Source: CAVXJN01 sp963762165
GTDB lineage: Bacteria > Pseudomonadota > Gammaproteobacteria > JASBUN01
NCBI GenBank assembly: GCA_963762165.1
Contig: CAVXJN010000003.1
Location: 930,001-994,000, forward strand
DNA: 64,000 bases
Reading direction: 5' to 3'
Positions 52,139 through 62,235 of this stretch are shown here, one piece after another (the stretch's first letter is position 1; every line of letters starts with the position of its first letter). A program made the translations under genes and the position numbers. A model generated the notes under the pieces. The model was not told the DNA's origin. It worked only from the letters and a program-made list of their open reading frames with translations, and searched no databases.

Positions 52139-55100
52139 ATGCAGCTGATCGAGCCACAAGGACCTGTCGATTCGCACCCGTTGCGGCGGCGCTCTTTTCC
52201 TCGTCACCCGACTTTTCTGCCGGCTCAGTTAATCGGTGCCGACGGCGCCGCACGCTCCTGCATCATCCGCGATTACTGCGCTGCTGGCGCTCTTTTGGAA
52301 CTCGAGCGGGAGGGCGGACAAATCAAGCCCGACGACCAGGCGGAGTTGCATTGCTCGGCGAACGGCACCGAACCCGAGCTTCGGTTTCGGGTCCGGGTGG
52401 CGCACCGCAACGGCAGGCGCGTGGGCGTAGCGCTGCTTGATCCCGCCCCGGGGGCTTTGCTCCAACTGGAGAAGCGATCTCAGCGAATCAACGCGACCAC
52501 CAGTCCGGCGCCGCGCACTTCAACGTTGGCAAGTCGCGAACGGCCGAAGGTGATTGCCGCTTGTAACGCGCATGTGCATACGGCACTGCGTGGGCTGATC
52601 GCACGGTTCCACAGCGCCATAGGTAATGAGCTCTTCGAAACCGCGAAACAGTCTCGGGACCCGCGGATACAGAGTGTCAATTTCGGGGCGCTCGCCGAGC
52701 TGAACAATCGTAAGAAGACCTTGGAGGATGAATTCCTTCGTGGGGCCGAGAACCGATTGCGGACGCTGGTATCCGGGCAACTGCGGCGGACTGTCGTTCA
52801 AGAGTCCCAGAGCCACTCACTGGGCTCTCTGAGCCTGGTGGAGGACCAGGAATTCGATACCTGGTTGTCGGCGACGGACTTCCTGGACACGGTACGCAGT
52901 CGTTTTCGCGAACCGCTCGATTTATTGGACAAACGACTGTCGGTGGTATTCGGCGAGTCCGTAGGTGCAGACAACAATCCCTACGGTCCTGAGCTCTTGA
53001 CCCGGGCGTTCCAAGACGCGCTCGATGCCCTGGATCTGCAGCATGCCGCGTACCTCGCCTGCTACAAAGTCTTCAAGCAAGTGTTTCTGAGTCAAGGAGG
53101 CCGCTTTTACGAGGAGCTCAACCGCATTCTCATCGATCACGGCATCTTGCCGCAGGTCAAATATGGCTTCGACGTCGCGTCCCAGGATAAGCGCGCTCGC
53201 CCAAATCGGTCGTCAGTCGACGGCGCCGTTCCTGGACCTGGCGGCGCCGAGCAAGCAGGCGAGTGCTGGCAGCCGAGCGCCGGTGGCGCGTCGGGGGACG
53301 GGCAAGCTCCTCAAGCCCAGACTGAGGTCGGGAACGCGGCCTCCGCTACCGGAAATCCAGGCGGCGCACGCCTTCGCACTTTCGCGGCAGGTGCGTCCGG
53401 ACCTAGGTCGCGCGCTGCAGAAGCGGGTCCCGTCGGAGCCGCCTCGTCGGCCGCAGCGTCCTCGCAACGTGCCGGCACCTCGAGCGATCTGTTCCAGCTT
53501 TTTGGCGCGCTCCATGATCTGCAAAGTGGCCAGGTATCCGGCCCGCGGATCGAACAGGCGCAGGATGCTGCGCCGACGGTCTACACCGCTACTGAGCTGC
53601 AGCAGGTTTTGGCCCGTCCTCTGGGTCCGGATCGGGAAAACGAATCAGATTCTTCCGGCTCCAACCTTCGTCAGCGAGTCGAGAACACGATCGCACAGCG
53701 CGGCGAAGGCGATTCGCGGTCGATAGGCGGTCACGAAGGGCGCGTAATCGACGTCACTGGTGAAGTGTTCCGGTCTTTGCTGACCGACGCCCAAGTGCCA
53801 CGCGAGGTTCAACCCTGGCTCAAAGGGCTCGAGATCCCGGTCTTGCGCGTGGCGCTGGCCGACAACAGCGTATTTCTCGACACGTCTCACGTCGTACGTC
53901 AAGTGATCAACAAGTTGTCTCGTCTGGAAGTGCTGGCGGACGCAGAGCAAGGCGAGCGAGAGACCGCCATTCGAAGCGCTTCGACAGAAGTAGTCGAGAC
54001 CATCAACCGGGACTTCGACGGCACGGTCGACGCTTTCGTGAAAGCAGTCGACAAATTGGACGAACTTATCCACCTGCAGAGCGAGATACAGCGTCAAAAC
54101 CTCAAGCAAGTGGTAGCCGAATGTCTGCGTACGGAAGGCGAGACCCGCGCCGCGGCGCCAAAGACCGACCCGGGGCCGGAGGTTTCAAACGACAATTGGT
54201 TGCGGCGGGTCGGGCGCCTGAAGGAAGGACATTGGGTGCTATTCGATGCGCTGGGCGACGAGCCGAAACGACTCAAGGTTGCCTGGATTGCTACGCGCAC
54301 CAATAAGTATGTGTTTGTCAATCCCATCGGCAAGAAGCAACGGGTACTGCTCGCCGGCGAGTTGGCGGCGCTATTGCGCGAAGGCCAAGCGGTCGTCCTC
54401 GATGCGACCGAAGAGCCGGCCATGGACCGTGCACAGTTCGCCATGTTGCAGAAACTGCACAAGCAATTGCTTTACGAATCTACCCATGACCATCTCACCG
54501 GCCTGATCAACAGGCGCGAGTTCGAAAAGTTCATTGGTGACGCGTTGCAGAACGCGCGGGAGGAGAAAGCCAAACACGTCTTGTGCATCGTGGACATTGA
54601 TCAATTCAAGTTGATCAACAACACTTGTGGCTACGAGGCCGGGGACCAAATGCTGCGCGAGTTGGTGGAAATGCTCCAGTCTGCGGTAGGGGGTGCTGCG
54701 GTTCTGAGCCGCATCGGGCCGGACGAGTTCGGGTTGTTGTTGCATCGTCAAAGTCTCGACGACGCGTTGGAATTGGTCGAAGAGCAAATGGAGCGACTCG
54801 AAGAATATCGGTTCGTATGGAAAGAGGAGCGGCGCTCCGTTTCGATGAGTGTGGGCATGGCAGCCGTGAGCGCCCGAAGCGAGGACATCTCCGAACTACT
54901 TCAAGCCGCCGAGTCCAGCTGCGCTATGGCGAAGGAGATGGGCGGTGGTCGCATTCAGATGTATCACTCCGGTCATGCCGGCCTATCGCGCCGCAAGGCG
55001 GAAATGGAGTGGGCCGCTAAGATCGACAAGGCCCTGGACGGTGACGAGCTCCACTTGCGATGTCAGCGTATTGAGCCGATCCGCGAAGATACCGGCGATC

Positions 55101-55760
55101 ACTGCCATTATGAGCTGCTGTTGGGTCTTTCCGAAGAACTGGGCACGCAGGTGGATCTGCAGGACATTTATCAAGGCTGCCGAGCACCACAAGCGCATGA
55201 TCGATCTCGATCGCTGGGTGATTCGAAACGCTTTCCGCTGGATTGCCGACAATGAAGATGCTCTACTCGGCATCGGTTCATTTTCTGTCAATCTTTCGGG
55301 GTCGTCCCTGAATGATGAGGACCTATTTGACTTCATCCGGCACCAGGTGCGCGAGACGGGGCTGCCGACGCAGAAGGTGTGTTTCGAGATTACCGAGACC
55401 GCCGGTATTTCAAACCTCTCGGACGCCGCCGAGTTCATCAATACAATTAAAGACTTCGGGTTCCGCTTTTCGCTGGACGATTTTGGAAGTGGCATGTCGT
55501 CCTACACCTACCTAAAAAACCTTCCGGTCGACTATTTGAAAATTGACGGCGCTTTCATCCGCGACCTTGTAAATAGTCCCAGCGATTACGCAGTTACCAA
55601 ATCGGTGTGCGAGATCGGCCACTTCATGGGCAAGAAAGTAATCGCGGAGTACGTTGAAAACCAGGATACTGTCAGCGTGCTGCGCGAAATCGGCGTCGAT
55701 TACGCCCAGGGGTACGGCATCGAGCGGCCGATGAAGCTGGCGGAGCTTTTGCAGGGATGA
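52139..55760 (+). pseudogene. PilZ-DUF1631-GGDEF-EAL protein, frameshifted in the EAL domain
   Basis: Large c-di-GMP-related protein. From ATG 52139: a PilZ-like domain (about 10-110), DUF1631 (about 130-730), GGDEF (about 770-930) and EAL. The GGDEF site is degenerate, RIGPDEFGLL near residue 858, so cyclase activity is doubtful. In the EAL part ELLLGL replaces EALLR, but FEITETAG, LDDFGSGMSSYTYL and DYAQGYGIERP are kept. The frame breaks near 55165-55175: removing one T in GACATTTATCAAGG joins DLQD to IKAAEHHKRMIDLDRWV and the frame then runs to 55760. Either a mutation or a one-base assembly insertion. Confidence 0.85.
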
Positions 55761-56101
55761 GCCGTCCGGCGTCCGTTACCGGAAACGTCCTAGATATCGC
55801 ACTTCCACGCGCGGCTCGGCCGCCGGGGCCCGACCCGATACGCCGTCAGGGTGCGGTCGCAACGCATGCGGAATAGTCTCATTCGGCGGCGTTCACCAAC
55901 AGGAACACGGCTTTTTCCTGAATGCCAACCGAACCTGGCCGGTGAAATCTGCCGGCACGCTCTCGGTGGTGCCGAGCTACGTGCGTCGTGATGCGGTGGG
56001 CTTTTACTCCCCCCATTATTGTCATCTTTTTTTCGCAATGAAAACCTCTACGCTTTATATTAGAAGCCGTTACGCGTAGCAGCCGCCACTCGCAAAGTCC
56101 A
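55761..56101. other. intergenic upstream of sufS
   Basis: No gene with start and ribosome site. An AT-rich patch at 56000-56070 may hold the sufS promoter. A plus-strand stretch at about 55890-56030 (FFLNANRTWPVKSAG) could be a gene fragment but is too short to assign. Confidence 0.35.
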
Positions 56102-57292
56102 ATGTCATTGAATATCGATCAAGTACGCTCCGATTTTCCAATCCTCGCCCAGTGCGTGCATGGCAAACCGCTGGTGTACCTGGATAGCGCGGCGACCGCA
56201 CAGAAGCCCGTACAGGTGCTGGATGCGCTGGACGAAATGCATAGGCGATTGAACGCCAATGTTCACCGTGGTTCGCATTGGCTCAGTGAACAGTCCACCG
56301 AGAAATACGAACAGGCGCGGCAAACGGTACGCGACTTTATCAACGCGGACTCGACCCAAGAGATCGTGTTCACGTCCGGAACTACGGGCGCGATCAATCT
56401 GGTGGCGTTCAGCTTCGGAGAGGCGTTCGTCGGTGAGGGCGACGAAGTGCTGGTATCGGAAATGGAGCACCATTCCAATATCGTGCCGTGGCAGATGATG
56501 TGTCAGCGCAAGGGCGCATCGCTAAAGGTGCTGCCGTTCGATGACCGAGGCGTATTGCGCATCGATCTTCTGCCGGAACTGCTCACCGACAAGGTCAGGA
56601 TCGTAGCTGTCAATCATGCATCCAATACACTGGGTACAGTGAACCCGATGAAGGAAATCGCCGCTCAGGCGCATCGGCGTGGCATCCCCGTCTTGGTGGA
56701 CGGAGCGCAGGGCGTCCATCATCTGGGAGCAGACGTGCGGGATTTGGATTGCGACTTCTATACGTTTTCCGGCCACAAAATGTATGGCCCAACCGGCGTC
56801 GGCGTGCTCTACGGCAAGCAGGCCTGGCTTGAGCGGCTGCCGCCTTATCAAGGCGGCGGTGACATGGTGGGCGCGGTAACTTTTGCCGAGACCCGCTATG
56901 CGGAGTTGCCGCTGAAATTCGAGGCGGGCACCACCAACTATATTGGTGCGATTGGCATGGCCGCAGCGATACGCTATCTGCAATCGCTGGGGATCGAGAA
57001 TATTGCCGCCCATGAACAGCAGCTATTGAACTATGCACACGAACGGCTCTCGTCAATACCCGGTTTGACCGTCTACGGCACGGCGCCAGAAAAGGTGAGT
57101 CTCGTTTCATTTCTGCTGCACGACGTGCATCCCTACGACACGGGCATGGTTTTGGACAAGCTCGGCATCGCGGTACGCACGGGCACGCACTGTACCGAGC
57201 CGCTGCTGCAGCACTTCGGAATAACGGGTACGGTGCGGGCGTCGTTCGCGCTATACAATACTCTGGAAGAGATCGATCGACTTGCACGATAG
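56102..57292 (+). CDS. sufS: SufS-type cysteine desulfurase
   Basis: PLP-dependent cysteine desulfurase of group II, 396 aa, which makes Ala and an enzyme persulfide for iron-sulfur cluster assembly. The PLP Lys is K226 in FSGHKMYGPTG; the persulfide Cys is C364 in RTGTHCTEPLL. Other family marks are NANVHRGSHWLSEQ, SEMEHHSNIVPW and VDGAQGVHH. It is followed 27 bases later by sufE. The sufBCD genes are not in this window, so this is a sufS-sufE split unit. Confidence 0.95.
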   Translation: MSLNIDQVRSDFPILAQCVHGKPLVYLDSAATAQKPVQVLDALDEMHRRLNANVHRGSHWLSEQSTEKYEQARQTVRDFINADSTQEIVFTSGTTGAINLVAFSFGEAFVGEGDEVLVSEMEHHSNIVPWQMMCQRKGASLKVLPFDDRGVLRIDLLPELLTDKVRIVAVNHASNTLGTVNPMKEIAAQAHRRGIPVLVDGAQGVHHLGADVRDLDCDFYTFSGHKMYGPTGVGVLYGKQAWLERLPPYQGGGDMVGAVTFAETRYAELPLKFEAGTTNYIGAIGMAAAIRYLQSLGIENIAAHEQQLLNYAHERLSSIPGLTVYGTAPEKVSLVSFLLHDVHPYDTGMVLDKLGIAVRTGTHCTEPLLQHFGITGTVRASFALYNTLEEIDRLAR

Positions 57293-57319
57293 TCTTGTGA
57301 AAGCCGCGGAGTTGCTTCG

Positions 57320-57754
57320 ATGACTGCCGTTCGCACATCACTGGATCAAGTACAGGACGAAATCGTCGCCGAATTCAGTGCCTTCGATGAATGGATGGAC
57401 CGCTACAGTTATCTGATAGAGCTTGGAAAAAGTCTCGAGCCCATGGATCCCGCGCACAAAACCGACGGCACCCGAATAAAAGGTTGTCAAAGCCAAGTGT
57501 GGGTTTACCCTCAGCGCCGCGACGGCGTCATATATTTCGAGGCCGACAGCGACGCGGCGATTACCAAGGGTATCATTGCGCTGTTGGTACGAGTGCTGTC
57601 CGGTCGATCGGCTGAAGAAATCGCCGGTGCGAATTTGCGCTTTATCGAAGAAATCGGCTTGCAGGAAAACCTCTCACCGACTCGTTCCAACGGTCTTGTC
57701 GCGATGATTCAGCAGATGAAGCGCTACGCGGCCGAACAATTGAAAGGCGGCTAG
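57320..57754 (+). CDS. sufE: SufE sulfur acceptor protein
   Basis: SufE of 144 aa, which takes the persulfide sulfur from SufS and passes it to the scaffold. The acceptor is C56 in IKGCQSQVWV; other family marks are DRYSYLIELGKSLEPM and LRFIEEIGLQENLSPTRSNG. It is cotranscribed with sufS. Confidence 0.95.
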   Translation: MTAVRTSLDQVQDEIVAEFSAFDEWMDRYSYLIELGKSLEPMDPAHKTDGTRIKGCQSQVWVYPQRRDGVIYFEADSDAAITKGIIALLVRVLSGRSAEEIAGANLRFIEEIGLQENLSPTRSNGLVAMIQQMKRYAAEQLKGG

Positions 57755-57810
57755 GCCCGAGTGCCTTCCCGAGCGTTGCCAGTCGCGATCCAGGAACAGG
57801 ATCCGAGGAC

Positions 57811-58413
57811 GTGTCCGATGCCAAAGCGATGCCCTTGTGTCATGCCACCGAGCTCCGCGGCTGCGCGCAGCGCGAAGCGGGTGACACGGCTTTATGCGCG
57901 CCCGACTCGGTGCTGAATCCGCAATCCAGTCTCGCCTCGTTATTGCGTGCACCCGTGCGCCCTGGCCGGGTGGCGTGGATCGGCGTCCGCTCGGGCCGCC
58001 GACAGCCGCTGCTCGCGCGGGAAGCGGTATTCGCCGCGAAGGAAGCGGGGCTCGAGGGCGACCACTACCAAACGCGCCGTGCCGGTAAACGGCAGCTGAC
58101 CCTGATTCAAGCGGAACACCTCACGGCCATCGCAAGCTATCTCGGCATAGGCCCGGTGTCCCCCGGGTTGCTGCGGCGCAACGTAGTGACCGAGCAGATC
58201 AATCTGCTCGCGCTCAAGAACAAGCGGTTCCGGATCGGCAGCGCTGTGCTGGAATACACGGGAGAATGCCAACCCTGCTCGCGAATGGAAGAGCTCCTCG
58301 GAGTCGGTGGTTATAACGCTGTACGGGGCCACGGCGGTATTACGGCGCGGATACTTTGCGGCGGCGAGATTCGGCTTGGCGATGAAATTACGCTCTTACG
58401 GAGCGAAGACTGA
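57811..58413 (+). CDS. MOSC domain protein
   Basis: MOSC-fold protein of 200 aa; start taken as GTG 57811 with GAGG upstream, 56 bases after sufE. Features are WIGVRSGRR, GLEGDHYQTR, RRNVVTEQINLLALKNKRFR and the conserved Cys in GECQPCSRMEELLG, then HGGITARILCGGEIRLGDE. MOSC proteins are linked to molybdenum cofactor sulfuration or to N-hydroxylated base reduction (YiiM/YcbX). Position after sufSE agrees with a sulfur-carrier role, and the window also encodes a molybdenum enzyme. The first 45 residues are poorly conserved. Confidence 0.85.
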   Translation: MSDAKAMPLCHATELRGCAQREAGDTALCAPDSVLNPQSSLASLLRAPVRPGRVAWIGVRSGRRQPLLAREAVFAAKEAGLEGDHYQTRRAGKRQLTLIQAEHLTAIASYLGIGPVSPGLLRRNVVTEQINLLALKNKRFRIGSAVLEYTGECQPCSRMEELLGVGGYNAVRGHGGITARILCGGEIRLGDEITLLRSED

Positions 58414-58573
58414 ATGGCACTACATGGCTTTGAAAGCTGATGCCCTGGTGCTGGGCACTAAGACTCCAGTTCGCCCCGGGCAACTGCGCGATCAATCGTT
58501 CCCGACGCGGGTACATGGCTGAGCTACACTTTCGTAGCGACCATGGCGATCCTTGCGCCAGGGACAGGATGCC

Positions 58574-58858
58574 ATGACTGAAGATATTCAGTTGCCGAGC
58601 AAGGCCCGCGAGCTTCAAAACCATCACTTCGCTTCCACCATCTGGAATGGATTCAAGTTTCGCACGAATATCGTCATCGCCACCTACGCCAAGGACGGCC
58701 GGTGTGGGCGGTGTTGCAACCGTTGGCCTGGATTCCGCGCCACGTCAGTCAAACGGACATCAATGTTTCTTATCCGCATCATCGGGCTGATTCTTGCCGC
58801 GATTGCCATCGAGTTCAGCGCTTCCGGCTTGCGGGGCCTGTTTGCCGGACTTGAATAA
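58574..58858 (+). pseudogene. chimeric remnant: sulfotransferase N-terminus joined to MarC C-terminus
   Basis: ATG 58574 opens a 94-codon frame. Codons 1-42 resemble the N-terminus of sulfotransferase-domain proteins (LQNHHFASTIWNGF; TNIVIATYAKDG, where full enzymes continue with the PAPS loop GTTW). After about 58700 the sequence changes to MarC C-terminal coding: PVWAVLQPLAWIPRHVSQTD in another frame, then FLIRIIGLILAAIAIEF in the open frame. No domain is complete. I read it as a junction of two deletions. Confidence 0.6.
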
Positions 58859-58926
58859 ACCATGTTGTAGCGATGCGGGAATTTTGTCTCCCCACGTTCA
58901 GCGCCGCCAGTGAATATAAACTCGAT

Positions 58927-59478
58927 ATGAAGATTGTTTCACCACAAGAGATTCTCGAGTTCTGGTACGCGGACGACATGCGCCCCAGGTGGTTCGACTC
59001 CACGCCCCAACTGGATGCCGAAATCAGGCGGCGGTTCGAGTCCGTATGGGAAGCAGCCGCGGCGGGGCAACTCGATCTTTGGCTGGGAAGTCCAGACGGC
59101 TGTCTGGCCCTGGCGATCGTGCTGGATCAATTCCCGCTGAACATGTTCCGGGGAACTGCCAGAAGTTTTGCCACTGAACGGCAGGCCATCGACGTTGCCA
59201 ACCTCGCGGTGGCGCAGGGCTTTGACCGACAGCTAGAGCGGAGCCGGCTGGCATTTTTGTACATGCCTCTGATGCACAGCGAGAATCTCATGGATCAGGA
59301 TGCGTCGGTGGCACTGTTCCATGCGGCGGGATTGCAGGAAAACGCACGCTTTGCCGAGGGTCATCGCGAAATCGTACGGCGCTTCGGGCGTTTTCCCCAC
59401 CGCAATGCAATATTGGGCCGCAAGAGTACTGCAGACGAATTGAGCTATCTCGAGTCGCCTGAGGCCTTCCAGGGTTGA
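58927..59478 (+). CDS. DUF924 family protein
   Basis: Soluble helical protein, 183 aa from ATG 58927 (an earlier in-frame ATG at 58873 is less likely). It has the DUF924 marks EILEFWYAD near the start, RPRWFDSTPQLDAEIRRRFE, LALAIVLDQFPLNMFRGTAR and FLYMPLMHSENLMDQD, with HRNAILGR at the end. The family has a TPR-like fold and no established biochemical role. Confidence 0.9.
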   Translation: MKIVSPQEILEFWYADDMRPRWFDSTPQLDAEIRRRFESVWEAAAAGQLDLWLGSPDGCLALAIVLDQFPLNMFRGTARSFATERQAIDVANLAVAQGFDRQLERSRLAFLYMPLMHSENLMDQDASVALFHAAGLQENARFAEGHREIVRRFGRFPHRNAILGRKSTADELSYLESPEAFQG

Positions 59479-59548
59479 TCGCACGCGCGCGTCGGCGTTC
59501 TGGTCTGGACCTCCGCGCCCTCGCGGCAGCGGCCGCGCACACCGTTGC

Positions 59549-60274
59549 TTAGCCGACGATGCTGGTAACCGCGATCACCATGATCAGCACGAGTACGGCT
59601 CGGCGCACCGTAGTGTCGCTGGCATTACGGTGAAAGCGGATTCCCAGGAATGTGCCGGCCAGGTACACCGGTATCAGGAAGGCGATGGTAAGTAACTCGC
59701 CGCGGCCGAGCGTGCCGCTGACCGATAGCAGTACCAGGAAGGCGATTTCTGCAAAAAACACCCAGATGATGAAGTTCGCGCGGTTTTCCCGAGCCGAGTG
59801 ACGGCCGCCGCTCAGAAACAGCGCAGTGAGCGCGGCGAGCGAAGTCGCGCCCATGACGAATCCGCTGACAAGTCCGACCGCACCATAGGAGCGGGTGCCG
59901 ATATCGCCCCGGTAGCGCCATCCGGTTGCCAATACCAAGGCAGCGGCAAAAATCGCAACGCCGATGGCGCGCTTCATGACCGACGGGTCCGTGGTTACCA
60001 GGAAATAAGTACCGATCGGCATTGCCGCCAGCGAACCGATGATCAGTGGTACGACGACGGCGGACGAGCTGTCTCGACGTGCATCGGGTACGAGGCGAAT
60101 GTTGGCGAATATGTCGACCCAGATGACGATGCCGGCGCCCGCTGCGGGCGAGATGAAAAAATTGAGGATCGGTAGCAGAAAAAGAGGTCCGCCGAAGCCG
60201 GCGAAGCCGCGAATGAAACCGGCGACCACCGTTGCCGGGACGATAATCGCGTAAGCCGAAATGGGCACGTTCAT
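59549..60274 (-). CDS. TauE/SafE family permease
   Basis: Eight-helix inner-membrane protein, 241 aa from ATG 60274. The family mark GFIRGFAGFGGPLFLLPILN (residues 19-38) is present, followed by helices with GSLAAMPIGTYFL and GLVSGFVMGATSLAALTALF. TauE/SafE proteins export sulfite, sulfoacetate or other sulfonates or organic acids. In a sulfur oxidiser export of sulfite is a reasonable guess, but the gene is not adjacent to the sulfur clusters. Confidence 0.88.
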   Translation of the reverse strand: MNVPISAYAIIVPATVVAGFIRGFAGFGGPLFLLPILNFFISPAAGAGIVIWVDIFANIRLVPDARRDSSSAVVVPLIIGSLAAMPIGTYFLVTTDPSVMKRAIGVAIFAAALVLATGWRYRGDIGTRSYGAVGLVSGFVMGATSLAALTALFLSGGRHSARENRANFIIWVFFAEIAFLVLLSVSGTLGRGELLTIAFLIPVYLAGTFLGIRFHRNASDTTVRRAVLVLIMVIAVTSIVG

Positions 60275-61194
60275 CCGCGAACGCGGCGTTGAACTCGAAT
60301 TACTCGAGTATGTTCGGCCCACCCGCTCGGGGAGAAGGACTCGTTCATGTACGCTGTCGCCATGTTTCCTCAGACTCGAATTGCCGCTGCGTTCGTGGAT
60401 TACGGCTGTTCGATTTCGGCATGACCCGCATAGACACGCGCAATTTCATCTGCCACACACAACGGGGGCGTATCCGGACCGACCGTTGACCTAGTATAGG
60501 GCCGGGACACGTCTACGCGGTAACGGCGCACGGCCGCGTCAACCCAGCCCCGCAATGGCGGGTCGAATAGCTCGGTTCGCCTGCGTTTCCCGAGGCGTCG
60601 CGGTGGGCTGGATGTCCGGTGACGAATGTTTACTTCGCCACCTACTGCATGCCCAGAAGGATCAAGACCCCAAGCGCGCGAATAGCGGACAGGGACGTCC
60701 AAAACACCGGCGGACTGCGCTCTATGAGGGGCGGGGCGGATCGGTCCAGGAAAGCATGCAAATCTGCGGACAACGGCAGGCAGTGCCGATTGCGACCGGC
60801 AGGTATGCTCTGGAAGGTTGCACTGCCGCCGTCGAAGATCGGGTAAGCTGTCATGACTGATGCCGCCCACAGCTTGGGCAACCATGCGTCTGCCGCATTG
60901 GAAAAGACGCGTTCCGGATCTGCTTGCAGACTACGGGATCGATTATGCGCAAGGATATTCCATCGGGCATCCGGGGCCGGAGGTGAAGCCCGGGAAAAAT
61001 GCAGCGCGAAACAAGGCGGACTGACTTGGTGAACGTGTCGTGCTCGCGTCATCGGCGCATCGAAATTCCAGCGCCGCCAGTCCCGGGCCGCATTTCGACG
61101 ATACGCAAGCGCAATACTAAAGGTAGTCAGCCATTTTGGAGTTGATGATGTACCGGACGCTTTTCCTCCCGCCCAAGGCGACTACGCTGTTCAT
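60275..61194. other. gene-poor region with an EAL remnant
   Basis: Only the EAL remnant at 60902-61024 is recognisable. Several open frames on both strands lack ribosome sites and similarity. Confidence 0.35.
60902..61024 (+). pseudogene. C-terminal remnant of an EAL domain
   Basis: In one frame the codons read LLADYGIDYAQGYSIGHPGP then EVKPGKNAARNKAD and a stop. GIDYAQGYxIGxP is the final motif of EAL phosphodiesterase domains. Nothing upstream in frame looks like the rest of the domain. Confidence 0.55.
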
Positions 61195-61800
61195 ATGTTC
61201 GATTGGATAACCCACGTCCTGGACCAGACCGGCTACATCGGCATCGCGCTGCTGATGTTGGCGGAAAACGTTTTTCCGCCGATTCCTTCTGAGTTGATCA
61301 TGCCCCTCGCGGGATTTGATGCATCGCGGGGCTCGATGTCGCTGGCTTGGGTGATTTTGTCCGGATCGGTGGGTTCCCTTGCGGGCGCTGTGTTTTGGTA
61401 TTACGTGGGCCGTTGGCTCGGGTGCGATCGCATCAAGCGCCTCGCTGCCCGCCATGGCCGCTGGATGACCGTGTCGCCTGAGGAAATCGATCGATCGGCG
61501 GAGTGGTTCCGGCGTCACAGCGGCAAGGCGGTGTTCATCGGTCGGCTGGTTCCGGCGGTCCGAACGCTGATTTCCATTCCGGCCGGGGTTGCGGAAATGA
61601 GCTTGGGCAAGTTCCTGCTCTATTCGACTCTGGGAACGGTCTTGTGGACGGGGTTTTTGGCCGTCGCCGGTTATGTGCTACAGGACCAATATGAAAAAAT
61701 CAGCAATTACGTCAACCCTGTAGCCGATATCGTGGTGGCGATCATTGTCGTCAGCTATGTCTACCGCGTGGCGACCTTCCGTCGCAATGTTTCGGACTGA
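61195..61800 (+). CDS. DedA family membrane protein
   Basis: DedA/SNARE-associated protein, 201 aa. Family motifs are ENVFPPIPSELIMPLAGF near residue 24, GSVGSLAGAVFWYYVGRWLG and FIGRLVPAVRTLISIPAG near 115-130. Such proteins act as undecaprenyl-phosphate or phospholipid flippases and support envelope integrity and membrane potential. Four to five helices are visible. Confidence 0.93.
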   Translation: MFDWITHVLDQTGYIGIALLMLAENVFPPIPSELIMPLAGFDASRGSMSLAWVILSGSVGSLAGAVFWYYVGRWLGCDRIKRLAARHGRWMTVSPEEIDRSAEWFRRHSGKAVFIGRLVPAVRTLISIPAGVAEMSLGKFLLYSTLGTVLWTGFLAVAGYVLQDQYEKISNYVNPVADIVVAIIVVSYVYRVATFRRNVSD

Positions 61801-62235
61801 TCGCGCCGCGACAACGCCTTCTGTTTGCACCCGATTGCCTTTCCCGGACATCTCCATGCGGGCCCGGGCGCCTCGCTTGGAGCGTATTTCTTGGCCGTCC
61901 ATCGGAGAGTTTCCGGCCTCTGGAAAATAGTGCGTGTCCGCACTATGGCACTGTTCCCTAAAAGAAAGTCGGTCCTTTTCAGGGCGCGACCGGCGACTGG
62001 GTAGCGGTCGGCAAACGGCCGGCGACGGTAAAGTTTTTCCCCTCCCAGCCGATGGATTCTTGTACGGGGAACAGGCCCGCCAACTTTGGCGGACCGATCA
62101 ATAAGGTCGCAAACCATCAGCGCGACGATTCGCAGTCGGAATGCGCAACCGCGCACGTAAACGGTCCGCGAACCGTATCGATCGGACGCTGGATGGGGAT
62201 GGGTTCGGAAGGCCGAAACATTGAGGATACTGCCC
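61801..62235. other. intergenic, no gene seen
   Basis: Region before the lipoprotein operon. No terminator or RNA gene is visible; the promoter is not obvious. Confidence 0.3.

Noticed and set aside
60400..60885. 161-codon minus-strand frame
   Set aside because: No ribosome site, Arg/Pro-rich composition and overlap with other equally open frames; no domain recognised.
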